A stretch of 64,000 nt of DNA from SAR202 cluster bacterium Io17-Chloro-G4 (GCA_002816455.1 MUCR01000019.1:1-64000), one strand, 5' to 3'; numbered from the stretch's first letter, positions 25,857 to 36,198 are shown. Numbers and translations: made by a program. Notes: a model not told the origin generated them from the sequence alone.

Positions 25857-27311
25857 ATGAGCGTGGATTATCGACACGGGAAAGGCGCATTGCGCAAGGC
25901 CGTTCTCCCCATTATTATTTTTGCCCTTATGATGCTAGTTGCCTGTCAAGGCACTGACAGCGCCACAAGCGCTCCCGGTGAGATACTAACGGCGAAGCCG
26001 GAGCGTGCCACGGCAACGAAGACAGCCGAAGCTCAAAGAGAAAATAAGCCAGGCCCAACGACCCCCAATTCAGCAACGCCCGCACCGACTGGACAGGAAA
26101 TGACCTTGGACCGAATAGCCTACATAAATTCAAACGGTGACCTCCTCACAATCAACCCTGACGGCAGCGACATCAAGGCGTTGACCGCAGGAGTCCAGGC
26201 TTCGACTGGGTCAACTGGCCGGGCGATTGCGCAGCCCCTGAACCTGGATCGTTTCTATGCCTGGCCCACGTGGTCGCCAGACGGCTCCCAGATAGCCGTC
26301 TCGCGGGTACAAGCGGCCAGCGGCGGCTCTCAAATATCGCTGGAAATTGTGAACACTACTACGGTGAGAGAGAGAACCGCCTACGTGAATACCGCGGGCG
26401 GGCTCGTCGCTCAAGGCGCCCCCCACTATATTTATTGGTCGCCCAGCAGCAGGTACCTATCTTTTCTAGCCTCCACCGCCGATGGTCTTACCCTGTTTGT
26501 AAAGGACACCGAAGCCGACGCAGAAGCAGTTGAAGTGTCTGTGGGAGCGCCTTTGTACTGGCATTGGCGTCAAGACGACTCCGCCTTATTGTTGCACAAT
26601 GGCACAGAGATCGAGCTTGCCGAGGCGCCGTTTCAGCAAGAACCGCGAAAGCTAATCTCCTCTCCCTCTCCCTTTCGTGTCCCCGCAATCTCTCCCGATG
26701 GCGCTCGGTTCGCCTATATTAACGTGGACCAGGAAGGCTCATCACTGGTGGTGGCGTCCCTGGATTCACCGGAGAATGGAATCAAGTTATTGGGCGTGGG
26801 GGCAATATCCGCTTTTGCCTGGTCCCCAGACGGGACCGAGATAGCGGTGGCCGACCAGCAGAACACAAGAACGCCGGTGTACCAGAAGCTCCAGGTGGTG
26901 TCGGCGACCGATGCGAATCAGGTACGGACTATTACCGAAGAGCCGGTCCTGTCCTTCTTTTGGTCGCCTCAAGGGGACACCTTTGCTTGGGTTGGGTTTG
27001 ACGTGGAGAATAGCTCCTTTGAATGGACCGTGGCAGATCGGAGTGGCGACTCGGTAAAGAGGCTGTTTAAGTTCCAACCCTCCAACGACATTTTTACCAT
27101 GCTCAGCTTTTTCGACCAATACGCTTACTCCAACTCCCCGTGGTCTCCCGACGGAGCCCATCTGGTCGTAGCGGGCACTCCCGAAGGAGTCACCAGGTCT
27201 GGCAATGGGCAGTCGCCCACACGGGACCGCATATATGTGCTGGACGCCACTGGAGAGCAGCCTCCCTTGGATATCGCCGGTGGAACCGTGGCCTTCTGGT
27301 CGTGGAACTGA
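25857..27311 (+). CDS. TolB-like/WD40-type beta-propeller lipoprotein
   Basis: Lipobox MMLVAC; repeated 'WSPDGSQIA', 'SPDGARFAYI', 'WSPDGTEIAVA', 'WSPDGAHLVVA' blades. Confidence 0.85.
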   Translation: MSVDYRHGKGALRKAVLPIIIFALMMLVACQGTDSATSAPGEILTAKPERATATKTAEAQRENKPGPTTPNSATPAPTGQEMTLDRIAYINSNGDLLTINPDGSDIKALTAGVQASTGSTGRAIAQPLNLDRFYAWPTWSPDGSQIAVSRVQAASGGSQISLEIVNTTTVRERTAYVNTAGGLVAQGAPHYIYWSPSSRYLSFLASTADGLTLFVKDTEADAEAVEVSVGAPLYWHWRQDDSALLLHNGTEIELAEAPFQQEPRKLISSPSPFRVPAISPDGARFAYINVDQEGSSLVVASLDSPENGIKLLGVGAISAFAWSPDGTEIAVADQQNTRTPVYQKLQVVSATDANQVRTITEEPVLSFFWSPQGDTFAWVGFDVENSSFEWTVADRSGDSVKRLFKFQPSNDIFTMLSFFDQYAYSNSPWSPDGAHLVVAGTPEGVTRSGNGQSPTRDRIYVLDATGEQPPLDIAGGTVAFWSWN

Positions 27312-27322
27312 TCGACACATCT

Positions 27323-28081
27323 ATGCCCATTAGAGTTGGCAAAGTGTGGCCGCCGATCCGCAGTTGGCGGATGTCCGCGGTTGCGGCGCTGCTCATAACT
27401 GCGGTCTTAGCCTTGGGCTGCGGCGCCGATACCACCTCCCAACCAGAACGGACTCTCGATGCAAGAGTCGCGCTGCGGGAGGCTGTCACGGAGCTTTTGG
27501 CTTTGGAGACGGCGGCATTCACTTTGGAACACATCTCGGGGTCTACCGCCTTAATACCGGGGTTTTTGGAGATGTTCAAAGTATCAGGAGTAGTGGAGAT
27601 CCCCGACCGTTTCGAACTAACGGTTGAAGCCGAGAGTATCCAGCCCCGCTCTTTCGTAGAAGTCAGGGTCGTGACTATCGACGACCTAGCATATATGACG
27701 GATATCATCAGCGGCAAGTGGCTGGAAGTTGAGCCCGAATCGTTGCCGTTCACTTTTGCTAATTTCGCCCGAACGTTGGCGGAAATTATTGAGGCGGTGG
27801 ACTCCCCTGCCGTTGTGGGCACCGAGCGGATAGGCGACGTCGAAACCAATCAGATTCGGGGCCAGATAATGTCGGAAGACTTGGGAGGTCTGGTGCCAAG
27901 GGCCGCTGATGGACTGGAGGTGAGCCTGGACCTGTGGCTGGAGCAGTCCACCAACATGCTGCAACAAGTCCTCATCTCCGGCAGGGTGATTGCCACGGAC
28001 GAGCCGGACACGGTGCGCAAACTGACCTTGGACGATATCAACCTGCCGGTGGAAATATCCGCACCGAAATTGGGGCGGTGA
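27323..28081 (+). CDS. LppX/LprG-like lipoprotein
   Basis: Lipobox LALGC; 'AFTLEHISGSTALIPGFLEMFKVSGVVEIPDRFELTVEA...WLEVEPE'. Start set at ATG 27323. Confidence 0.7.
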   Translation: MPIRVGKVWPPIRSWRMSAVAALLITAVLALGCGADTTSQPERTLDARVALREAVTELLALETAAFTLEHISGSTALIPGFLEMFKVSGVVEIPDRFELTVEAESIQPRSFVEVRVVTIDDLAYMTDIISGKWLEVEPESLPFTFANFARTLAEIIEAVDSPAVVGTERIGDVETNQIRGQIMSEDLGGLVPRAADGLEVSLDLWLEQSTNMLQQVLISGRVIATDEPDTVRKLTLDDINLPVEISAPKLGR

Positions 28082-28123
28082 ACCCCGGCTATTTACGCTA
28101 AGGCTAACTGCCTGCCTAACTTA

Positions 28124-29611
28124 ATGAAATTTCCGCCTCGAACACCAGCGGCGCCATTTGTGCTGACATTGGTTGGTTTGGGCGCCTTTGCCACGGCGCT
28201 GGACCAGACCGTGGTGGTGACGGCCCTTCCCGCCGTCATGCTAGACCTCAAGATCCCCTTTATAGAACTTGACCGCGTTTCCTGGATAGTTACCGCTTAC
28301 CTGCTTGGATATACGGTGGCCATGCCACTGATCGGCCGGATTGGGGACGTGTATGGCTACACACGGGTCTACCAAGCGGGCTTGGTGGTATTCACCATTG
28401 GCACCTGCCTGGTGGCGGTCTCCCCGAACTTAGAGTGGATGGTGGGCGCCCGGGTGGTTCAGGCGATAGGCGGCGGCGCTACCGTGCCCATCGGCCTGGC
28501 CTTGGCCAGTAACGCACTGCCCGAACAACACAGGGGACTGGCCTTAGGAATAGTCATCGCCGCCGCTGAGGCCGGCTCCATGCTGGGCCCCGCTTATGGT
28601 GGCGCCATCGTCGAGTTTTTTGATTGGCGGTGGATATTCTGGCTAAACGCACCCCAGAGCGCCATCTTGTTCCTGGCATTGTTTCGGCTACCCAACATGC
28701 CGAAGCGGGAAGGAAAGGTCGACTACATGGGCGGGGCGCTGTTGGTGGCGGCCCTGCTGGTCTTGTCACTGGCCTTCTCCAGAGAGGGGTTGTTCACAGC
28801 CTCATCGCCAACACCGTTCATTATTGGCATCCCGGGACTCGCTCTTGTGGGAGTATTGGTTCTGGTGGAGCGGCGGACCATCCAGCCCCTGCTGAGCAAG
28901 ATACTGTTCCGGTCCCGCGCCTTCGTGTCGGCCAACCTAACCCAGCTAATGGAAGGCGTGGCCTTAATCATAGCCATGGTGTCCGTGCCCTTGATGGCCG
29001 ACACCGTCATGGGTAAAGACCCCTTTACTGGCGCCATGTGGCTTTTGCGAATGACTGTCGCGATTCCTGTGGGCGCCGTATTGGGCGGTCGCTTGCTGGC
29101 TCTTATGGGTATTCGCCCGGTAGCCATCGCCGGCTTAGGCCTCACCGCCTTGGGGCTCTTCTTAGTCAGCACATGGGACTTGGACGTGGCGGAGCCGTGG
29201 CTGACTATTCACTTAGTGATAGCCGGGTTTGGGTTTGGGTTGAACAACACGCCCATAATGACCGGCGCGCTGAACGCGGCGGGGAAGGATTACCAGGCAA
29301 CGGCCGCGTCACTGGTGGTGGTCGCCCGGATGATGGGCATGACCCTAGGTCTGGCGGCTTTGGCGGCGTGGGGCGTAGAGCACTTCCAGGTGCTCACGCA
29401 AGGTCTGGAATTTCCTTTGGCACAAGCTGGTGAGGCGGCAGCGGAGGTAGAAGAGCGAGTGATCGAATACAACACTGGGCTGAGCGACGCCGGAGTGGCG
29501 TTATTCAACAAGTTCTTCCAGGTGGCCGGTGCTGTTGCATTGGCGGCTACCCTGCCTGCCTTGGCCATGGGGGCGGGCCGAAGCTATAAGAGTGGGCATA
29601 CAGCCAGGTGA
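28124..29611 (+). CDS. MFS transporter, DHA2/EmrB-like
   Basis: 'FATALDQTVVVTALPAVMLDL', 'WIVTAYLLGYTVAMPLIGRIGDVYGY', ~14 TM segments. Confidence 0.92.
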   Translation: MKFPPRTPAAPFVLTLVGLGAFATALDQTVVVTALPAVMLDLKIPFIELDRVSWIVTAYLLGYTVAMPLIGRIGDVYGYTRVYQAGLVVFTIGTCLVAVSPNLEWMVGARVVQAIGGGATVPIGLALASNALPEQHRGLALGIVIAAAEAGSMLGPAYGGAIVEFFDWRWIFWLNAPQSAILFLALFRLPNMPKREGKVDYMGGALLVAALLVLSLAFSREGLFTASSPTPFIIGIPGLALVGVLVLVERRTIQPLLSKILFRSRAFVSANLTQLMEGVALIIAMVSVPLMADTVMGKDPFTGAMWLLRMTVAIPVGAVLGGRLLALMGIRPVAIAGLGLTALGLFLVSTWDLDVAEPWLTIHLVIAGFGFGLNNTPIMTGALNAAGKDYQATAASLVVVARMMGMTLGLAALAAWGVEHFQVLTQGLEFPLAQAGEAAAEVEERVIEYNTGLSDAGVALFNKFFQVAGAVALAATLPALAMGAGRSYKSGHTAR

Positions 29612-29793
29612 CACCAAAGTTGACGATTGACCGCATCTTGGTATAGGGTTGTCAGGGCTTTACGCAAGACACCAGGATTTGCCTAGACAGCGAGAGAAAA
29701 CATGCCTCGTTCACATGCTGGGTTTAATTGAAATGCGGGGCTTTACGGGGCCAATGTCTAGGTGGTTCTAATTCAACCAATGGAGGTACAGGA

Positions 29794-31038
29794 ATGGATA
29801 TCAGCCTAATGCGGCTTAAGCCGGTAATTCTTTTATTGATGGTTGTGGGCCTGTTTGCCCTCACCATCGCCTGCGGCGATGCGAAAGAAATAATCAAGGA
29901 AAAAATCGTTGAGAAGGTTGTCGAAGTAGAGAAGATAGTACCGGGCCCGACACAGATCGTCGAGAAGATAGTACCGGGCCCGACACAGATCATCGAGAAG
30001 ATAGTACCGGGCCCGACACAGATCATCGAGAAGATAGTCCAGGTTGCTCCGCCTGAAAAAGAAAAACGGGAATTGGTCTTTGCGGGTCTGAGCTGGGATA
30101 GTGCGATGGATCAAAATGGCGTGGCGAGGTACATCGTCGAACATGGGTATGGATACCCGACCTCTCATATAGAGGGGGATACGGTACCGCTGTTCCAAGG
30201 GTTGCGTGAAGGTAGCATAGATATCACTATGGAGATTTGGCTTCCTAATCAGAATGCCGCTTGGGAAGATGCCATCGCAATGGGCCAGGTGATTGGGGTT
30301 GGTAAGAGCTTAGAAGATAACTGGCAAAACTCCTTTTTGATCCCGGGCTATTTGGCCGATGCGCATCCCGGGCTGGTACATGTAGACGACCTGAAAAAAG
30401 ATGAATACAAGTCTCTCTTCACGGCTGCTGACAGTGGAGGAAAAGCGGTCTTGGTAGGCTGTCTCGTGGGTTGGGCTTGCCTGGGAGTTCAACAAGGAGT
30501 TACCGACGATGACGGTAACGTGGTAGGCGTGGGTCAGATTGAAGCTTATGGGCTGTCGGATCATGTCTTCCTACAGATCCCGGGGAGTTTTGGAGCCCTG
30601 AATGCGACTATTGAGGGAGCGTATACAAAAGAAAATGCGATTCTTCACTATTATTGGGGCCCTACAGCCTTGGCCCATAAACTAGACATGCGTCCTCTTG
30701 AACAACCAGCTCCCGCGTCGTGCCCAGACGAAGACCCCGTACATGGTTGCGGTTGGGGGCCAGCAAGCATCTTAATCGCCATTAACCCAGTAGTTGCAGT
30801 GGATGCCCCAGAATTGATTCCCTTCTTAGCAAATTGGGATTGGAATGCTGGCAACCAACTAGCAGCAGAGGGTTGGCGCACGGACAACAAGGAAGCGCTA
30901 GAGAATGCAGGAGCCAGTTCCGAAGAGATATATTCTGCTACTGGTGTCTGGTACCTAAAGAACCACGAAGTTTGGAAAGAATGGATTCCCGCGGAGGTAG
31001 TTGCTAAAGTAGAAGCGGCTCTTGCTAAAGAGGACTGA
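29794..31038 (+). CDS. Glycine betaine/proline-type ABC transporter substrate-binding lipoprotein
   Basis: Lipobox LTIAC, repeat linker, then OpuAC-like domain (LVFAGLSWDSAMDQNGVARYIVEHGYGYPTSHIEGDTVPLFQGLREGSIDITMEIWLPNQN). Confidence 0.9.
   Translation: MDISLMRLKPVILLLMVVGLFALTIACGDAKEIIKEKIVEKVVEVEKIVPGPTQIVEKIVPGPTQIIEKIVPGPTQIIEKIVQVAPPEKEKRELVFAGLSWDSAMDQNGVARYIVEHGYGYPTSHIEGDTVPLFQGLREGSIDITMEIWLPNQNAAWEDAIAMGQVIGVGKSLEDNWQNSFLIPGYLADAHPGLVHVDDLKKDEYKSLFTAADSGGKAVLVGCLVGWACLGVQQGVTDDDGNVVGVGQIEAYGLSDHVFLQIPGSFGALNATIEGAYTKENAILHYYWGPTALAHKLDMRPLEQPAPASCPDEDPVHGCGWGPASILIAINPVVAVDAPELIPFLANWDWNAGNQLAAEGWRTDNKEALENAGASSEEIYSATGVWYLKNHEVWKEWIPAEVVAKVEAALAKED
29929..30036 (+). repeat. 33-nt intragenic tandem repeat (3 full copies + partial) encoding EKIVPGPTQI(I/V)
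   Basis: GAGAAGATAGTACCGGGCCCGACACAGATC(G/A)TC at 29929, 29962, 29995; partial at 30028. Confidence 0.95.
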
Positions 31039-31082
31039 CGCGAATCTTGGTTCTGATGCCATCCTATGCATAAGCCTTGTCA

Positions 31083-32117
31083 TTAGTCATTGCGCGATAA
31101 GACATACCCCTGTGATATCCGGTCAAATATGATGGCCATTAGAACAATGGCCGTGCCAGCTACAAATGCTTTTCCTTCTTCTAGCTGGCCCATTGACCTA
31201 AGTACTTCTATCCCTAAACCACCAGCACCGACCATCGCGGCGATAGTTGACATGGCTAATGCCATCATAACGGTCTGGTTGATTCCAGCCATGATAGTGG
31301 GTATGGCCATGGGAATTTGCACTTTATAAAGTAACTGCAACGGGGTGGATCCAAATGACCGACCGGCTTCTACCGCCGAAGGATCTACTTGTCGGATTCC
31401 TAAATTGGTTAACCGGATACAAGGTGGGATAGCATATAGTACCGTAGCTAGGATGGCACCTACGTTGCCTAAGCCAAATAACATTATGCCAGGTACCAGA
31501 TACACGAAACTAGGCATGGTCTGCATTGCGTCCAGGACCGGGCGCATCAAGCTTTCTACGAAGTTGCTGCGGGCCATGATTATTCCGGCGGATATGCCGA
31601 AAACGATTGCAATGGATACGGAAACGGCCATGAGAGCAATAGTGATCATTGCCGGTTCCCATAGATTAACCAAACCGATGGCCATCACACCGAGTGCGGA
31701 GAAAGCCCCAACTCGGAATGTAGACATCCGCCAACCCAAGAGGAATATGATCGCAACCATTACGGGCCACGGGATCCAGATGAGAACATCCCGTAGTTTT
31801 CCCAGAGTGATCTGGATCGCATCGCGAATCCCGTCAAAGAACCATTCTCCGTTTATCACGACCCACTGAATCGTCGAGTCTATACCCCGAGTAATTTCTG
31901 GCCCTAAATTCGTAGGATACTTCAGAGTTTCGTTTTCATTGGTCCAATGAATAATGAAAGATACTAGGATAACGACGCAGACGGCTAAGGTGAACAGGAT
32001 AAACGTGAGGACTCTCCGACGATGTTCATTGTGAACTGTCTCTGGATCACCGCGAATGACTTTGGTGATTGTTCGAAGTTTTTCTATCATTTGTTCACAG
32101 GATGTTGTGAGGTGCAA
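31083..32117 (-). CDS. Glycine betaine/proline-type ABC transporter permease
   Basis: ProW/OpuAB-like: 'LMRPVLDAMQTMPSFVYLVPGIMLFGLGNVGAILATVLYAIPPCIRLTNLGIRQV'. Confidence 0.92.
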   Translation of the reverse strand: MHLTTSCEQMIEKLRTITKVIRGDPETVHNEHRRRVLTFILFTLAVCVVILVSFIIHWTNENETLKYPTNLGPEITRGIDSTIQWVVINGEWFFDGIRDAIQITLGKLRDVLIWIPWPVMVAIIFLLGWRMSTFRVGAFSALGVMAIGLVNLWEPAMITIALMAVSVSIAIVFGISAGIIMARSNFVESLMRPVLDAMQTMPSFVYLVPGIMLFGLGNVGAILATVLYAIPPCIRLTNLGIRQVDPSAVEAGRSFGSTPLQLLYKVQIPMAIPTIMAGINQTVMMALAMSTIAAMVGAGGLGIEVLRSMGQLEEGKAFVAGTAIVLMAIIFDRISQGYVLSRND

Positions 32118-32140
32118 AAGTTACGATAACCGAAGTCGAT

Positions 32141-33397
32141 CTATTTACTACCAGCGAGTATCTTAAGGAGATTATGATGTGTTGCAACTCCGATGAAAGT
32201 GTTATTTTGGTCAACGACAGGGATCGGTAGATTCTGATTACTTAAAGAATGTAATGCCTCGTCTAATGTCGTGTTTGGATAGACAGGAACTAAGGTTGAA
32301 TCTATGAGGCGATGGACGCTATCCGAATCACTTTCCAATCTGTTACTAAGACCCTCTCGACAGATAACCCCCAAGTACTTAGCCTCGTTGTCAATCCCTA
32401 TAGCGTAATCGGACCCGGCTTGATCCATCATCGCCCGTGTGTTCTCGATGGAACTTGATGGAGAGACCACAACTGGTTTGGTGATGATGTTTTCTATGTT
32501 TATGACTTTGCTTTTGGGAATACCCTGTGTGAATTCTTCCACGAAATCGTCCGCGGGATTGGTAATAATCTCCTTTGGCGTTCCGATTTGGATAATCACG
32601 CCATCTCGCATTATAGCTATTCTATCCCCCACGGTTATCGCTTCGTCCAGATCGTGAGTAATGAATACGAGGGTTTTTTGTATCTCTTGTTGAAGGGTGG
32701 CAAGTTCCTCGCGCATCTGACGTCGTATCAAGGGATCCAGTCCACTGAAGGGCTCGTCCATCAACAAAATAGAAGGATCAACCGCAAGGGCTCGGGCTAA
32801 TCCGACTCTTTGCTGCATCCCACCACTTAGTTCCCGTTGGTTTGCATTTTCCCAGCCGTTCAACCCGACTTTGTTGAGCACCTCCCGAGCGATTGAGTAG
32901 CGCTCCTCCTTTTGCATTCCCTTGACTTCGAGCCCATACGCCGCATTGTCCAGAACGTTTTTATGAGGTAGGAGTCCAAAATTTTGAAACACCATAGCTA
33001 CTTTCGAGCGGCGAAACTCGAGGAGCTTTTTGGCGTTGAAATCGGTTACGTCTTCGCCATCGACTATGATTTTGCCAGCAGTGGCCTGTATTAAACGAAT
33101 AAGGCAGCGCACCAAGGTCGATTTTCCGCTGCCGGAAAGGCCCATGACCACAAAGGTTTCACCCGGGGATACATTGAAAGAAACGTCCCGGAGAGCCACG
33201 ACGAGGTTCATCTCCCTTTGAATATCAGTCCGGCTCTTGGACTCGTGTTGTTCCTCCAGTGCCCTTTCCGGGTTCTTTCCGAACACCTTCCACAGGGAGC
33301 GAACGGAGATTCTGGGTGCATCCTCTTCTTGGGACATCCCGGAAATCGCGGGGTTGCCATAGTCTTCAATTGGTGCCAACACGCTTTCGGTAGTCAT
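32141..33397 (-). CDS. Glycine betaine/proline-type ABC transporter ATP-binding protein with C-terminal CBS domains
   Basis: ProV/OpuAA-like: VVMGLSGSGKSTLVRCLIRLI, ELSGGMQQRVGLARALAVDPSILLMDEPFSGLDPL; tandem CBS-like C-terminus. Confidence 0.93.
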   Translation of the reverse strand: MTTESVLAPIEDYGNPAISGMSQEEDAPRISVRSLWKVFGKNPERALEEQHESKSRTDIQREMNLVVALRDVSFNVSPGETFVVMGLSGSGKSTLVRCLIRLIQATAGKIIVDGEDVTDFNAKKLLEFRRSKVAMVFQNFGLLPHKNVLDNAAYGLEVKGMQKEERYSIAREVLNKVGLNGWENANQRELSGGMQQRVGLARALAVDPSILLMDEPFSGLDPLIRRQMREELATLQQEIQKTLVFITHDLDEAITVGDRIAIMRDGVIIQIGTPKEIITNPADDFVEEFTQGIPKSKVINIENIITKPVVVSPSSSIENTRAMMDQAGSDYAIGIDNEAKYLGVICREGLSNRLESDSDSVHRLIDSTLVPVYPNTTLDEALHSLSNQNLPIPVVDQNNTFIGVATHHNLLKILAGSK

Positions 33398-33825
33398 GTC
33401 TGACCCTCCTGAGGCCCGCCAAACCAAGCAGGGAAATAGATACTATGGTTGTTTTACCGCACCATTGCCGGGGTTCATTGCCGACTATAGTCGCCAGCCC
33501 CTCTCCGGTGTCCGCCGTAAAGGAATCGGTAGCCAAGCCGCTACTCTCATGACTGCTCATACGGGCCCGTTAACCACTTGTAACACCGGCGGCCCGGTGA
33601 TTCGAAGCCGAAATAGCTGCATAAATAGCTGGGCCAGTGTGCTGGCTGGTGACAAACTCGGCCACTTTCAAAGGCTATTCCTAAATCTTCCAGGGCAAAC
33701 CGTTTGGTAACCTACATTATCAGGCAATGATTGTCAATTTCTAAAGAACCTAAACCGGGCCACATATCCTCGCTCAAGACCCTCATAAAAGCCGTCCCGG
33801 TTTATATCGGCGGGCTCGCCGAGCA

Positions 33826-34632
33826 TCAAGAAAGGAAGGCTTTCTCCAGCGCTGCGATTTGCTCCGGAGACAGCCGCCATCCGGAGGCGCCGCAGTTTTC
33901 CACCGTACGGTCAACGCTATTAGACTTGGGAATGACAATCACGTTGGGGTGTGACGTGCACCAATTCAGCGCTACCTGGGCCATTGTCTTTCCAGTTTCG
34001 GTGGCCACCTGTTCCAGGGCTTGTAAACCTTCGTCTCGCCTCATCCGGGGTTTGGTGGCCAACGAGCCGTCGGCCAAGGGAGTGTAGGCCATGACCGTCA
34101 CACTATGCTCTTGGCAGTAAGGTAAAAGTTCCCGCTCGATTTCTCGGCGTTTGAGGTGATACAGCACTTGGTTGGACACGATGGGGACGTTGGGCATGGC
34201 TCCTTGAGCTTCTTGGAGTTGCCTCTTGGAGAAATTGCTAACGCCTACGTGCTTGACCGAGCCGGCATCCACCAGTTTGGCCATGGTTCCCATTGTTTCC
34301 TTGATGGGCACGCTGGAATTGGGCCAATGAATCTGATACAGGTCGATGCAGTCCACATTAAGCAAGCGCAGGCTGGTTTCTGCGGCCCGCAGCACTTGAT
34401 CGTGGCGTAGGTTGCTGCCCAATACCTTTGTTGCCAAGAACACTTGGTCTCGCAGTCCCTTTATGGCTTGGCCTACCCGGTCCTCGTTGCGGTACATTTC
34501 CGCCGTGTCGATCAAGAAAGCGCCTAACTCGATACCCCGTCGTAACGGCGCTTCTCCGCCAGAGTATTTCCAGGTGCCCAATCCCACTTCGGGAATCATA
34601 ACGCCGGTTTTTCCCAATTCAATCATTTCCAT
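33826..34632 (-). CDS. Aldo/keto reductase
   Basis: 'IPEVGLGTWKYSGG', 'LIDTAEMYRNEDRVGQAI', 'VDCIDLYQIHWPN', 'KHVGVSNF'. Confidence 0.93.
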   Translation of the reverse strand: MEMIELGKTGVMIPEVGLGTWKYSGGEAPLRRGIELGAFLIDTAEMYRNEDRVGQAIKGLRDQVFLATKVLGSNLRHDQVLRAAETSLRLLNVDCIDLYQIHWPNSSVPIKETMGTMAKLVDAGSVKHVGVSNFSKRQLQEAQGAMPNVPIVSNQVLYHLKRREIERELLPYCQEHSVTVMAYTPLADGSLATKPRMRRDEGLQALEQVATETGKTMAQVALNWCTSHPNVIVIPKSNSVDRTVENCGASGWRLSPEQIAALEKAFLS

Positions 34633-34975
34633 TGCGGCTTCCCCAAGAGCTTTTTAGTTGATTTTCGGCTTATATTCCCGGCAGCTGATTATCGGCCCAT
34701 ATTTGCCCTGCCACAGCTAGTCATATGAGTATACCTTGTGAGCTTGGAGAGGCGGGTGTCATGGGGGAAATCGCCTCTGTGCCAGCTAGGGAGACTATCG
34801 GCGCATAACTGCCAACGAATATTGCGAGTTTCCATGACTGAAGTTCCGGTTGTTGGTTGGAGACAGTATAATATGTGCGAAGCCAGTTCTCAGAGCCAAA
34901 GGCACTATATTGGATACCAACGAATATGCTGGCGCGGCATGCCAAAGTGGGCACGTCAATAATTGAGGTGATGAA

Positions 34976-35398
34976 ATGAAATTTGAAGATGCTCGTCCAT
35001 TCATGGAAAAAAACCACCGTGCAGTAATTTCCACATACCAAGCTAACGGAGCAATGCAGACCAGTATCGTGGTTTCCGGGGCGTATCAAGGGAATGCGGC
35101 ATTTGTTATCGTCCGCGGAGACTCAGCCAAGACCCGTAACCTGCGGCGGGATCCCCGTTGCACCGTGATGGCTGTGGATAATGACTGGCGTGACTACACC
35201 GTGGTGGAGGGACAGGCCCAACTGAAGGACTACCACAACACCCCGGCCGAGGAGTTCAGAGTGCTGCTACGGGAGGTTTTCCGGGCCTGCGGAGATAAAG
35301 ACCACCCGGATTGGGAAGAGTACGACCAAGCCATGGTGAAACAAGATGCAGTGGTGGTTTTTGTGACGCCAGAGCGGGTCTACGGTAAGCTTCGGTAG
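34976..35398 (+). CDS. PPOX-class (pyridoxamine 5'-phosphate oxidase-like) flavin/F420-binding protein
   Basis: 'HRAVISTYQANGAMQTSIVVSG...RGDSAKTRNLRRDPRCTVMAVDNDWRDYTVVEGQAQL'. Confidence 0.85.
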   Translation: MKFEDARPFMEKNHRAVISTYQANGAMQTSIVVSGAYQGNAAFVIVRGDSAKTRNLRRDPRCTVMAVDNDWRDYTVVEGQAQLKDYHNTPAEEFRVLLREVFRACGDKDHPDWEEYDQAMVKQDAVVVFVTPERVYGKLR

Positions 35399-35520
35399 TT
35401 ATGACCTAGAGACTCGACAAGCGGGTGTGAAGAAGCAACTAAGTAAACATAACCGGTTAGCTAGCATGATGTTAGTGCCTGGGGCATTAAAAACGCAGGC
35501 AGGGGTGTCGGAGGCGGATC

Positions 35521-35724
35521 TTGCTTAAAGTTCGGGACGCAATTCGCTTGATCGAAAGGGATGGCTGGATTCTAGTGCGGACCAAAGGGAGCCACCGTCA
35601 ATACAAACACTCGACCAAACGGGGTACTGTAACCATAGCAGGAAACCCAAACCGGGACTTAGCACCTTGTACTTGGAACAGTATATTGAAGCAGGCCTCC
35701 TTGAGAGATTTGGAGGGAGAATGA
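35521..35724 (+). CDS. HicA-family toxin (TTG start)
   Basis: LKVRDAIRLIERDGWILVRTKGSHRQYKHSTKRGTVTIAGNPNRDLAPCTWNSILKQASL: HicA dsRBD-like with GSHRQYKH. Confidence 0.9.
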   Translation: MLKVRDAIRLIERDGWILVRTKGSHRQYKHSTKRGTVTIAGNPNRDLAPCTWNSILKQASLRDLEGE

Positions 35725-35933
35725 AATACGTGGTGGTCTATGAGCAGACACCCACCGGTTGGTCAGCATATGTGCCCGATCTGCCAGGCTGCGTAGCAGC
35801 CGGTAAGGAAAGGACGGAGACTGAGCGTATTATCCGCGAGGCCATCGTTTTTCACTTAGAAGGGTTAAGGGAGAATGATGTACCCATACCAGAGCCGGGC
35901 ACTTGGACGGAGACAGTGGAGGTTGCAGGGTAA
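35721..35933 (+). CDS. HicB-family antitoxin
   Basis: MKYVVVYEQTPTGWSAYVPDLPGCVAAGKERTETERIIREAIVFHLEGLRENDVPIPEP. ATGA overlap with the HicA-like gene. Confidence 0.9.
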   Translation: MKYVVVYEQTPTGWSAYVPDLPGCVAAGKERTETERIIREAIVFHLEGLRENDVPIPEPGTWTETVEVAG

Positions 35934-35958
35934 TGCTTGCAATTCAGGAGTCTATGAA

Positions 35959-36198
35959 ATGAAGGACAGTGCCAAGTACGTAAAAATCGTAGAGTGGTCA
36001 GAAGAAGACCAGTGCTACGTCGGAAGCGCTCCAGGCTTTATGTTTGGAGGCGGCGACGGAAGTGACCACAAGCAAGTCTTCGATGAGCTATGCCAGGCCG
36101 TCGAGGTGGCGATTGAACTGTATAGACATGACCGCGAGCCTTTGCCACCGATAACGGCGGTGCGCGATTTTGCGACTAGGCTGCAGGATGTTGCTTGA
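35959..36198 (+). CDS. Second HicB-like protein
   Basis: MKDSAKYVKIVEWSEEDQCYVGSAPGFMFGGGDGSDHKQVFDELCQAVEVAIELYRHDREPLPPITAVRDF resembles HicB-fold/'toxin-antitoxin HicB' proteins. Confidence 0.75.
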   Translation: MKDSAKYVKIVEWSEEDQCYVGSAPGFMFGGGDGSDHKQVFDELCQAVEVAIELYRHDREPLPPITAVRDFATRLQDVA

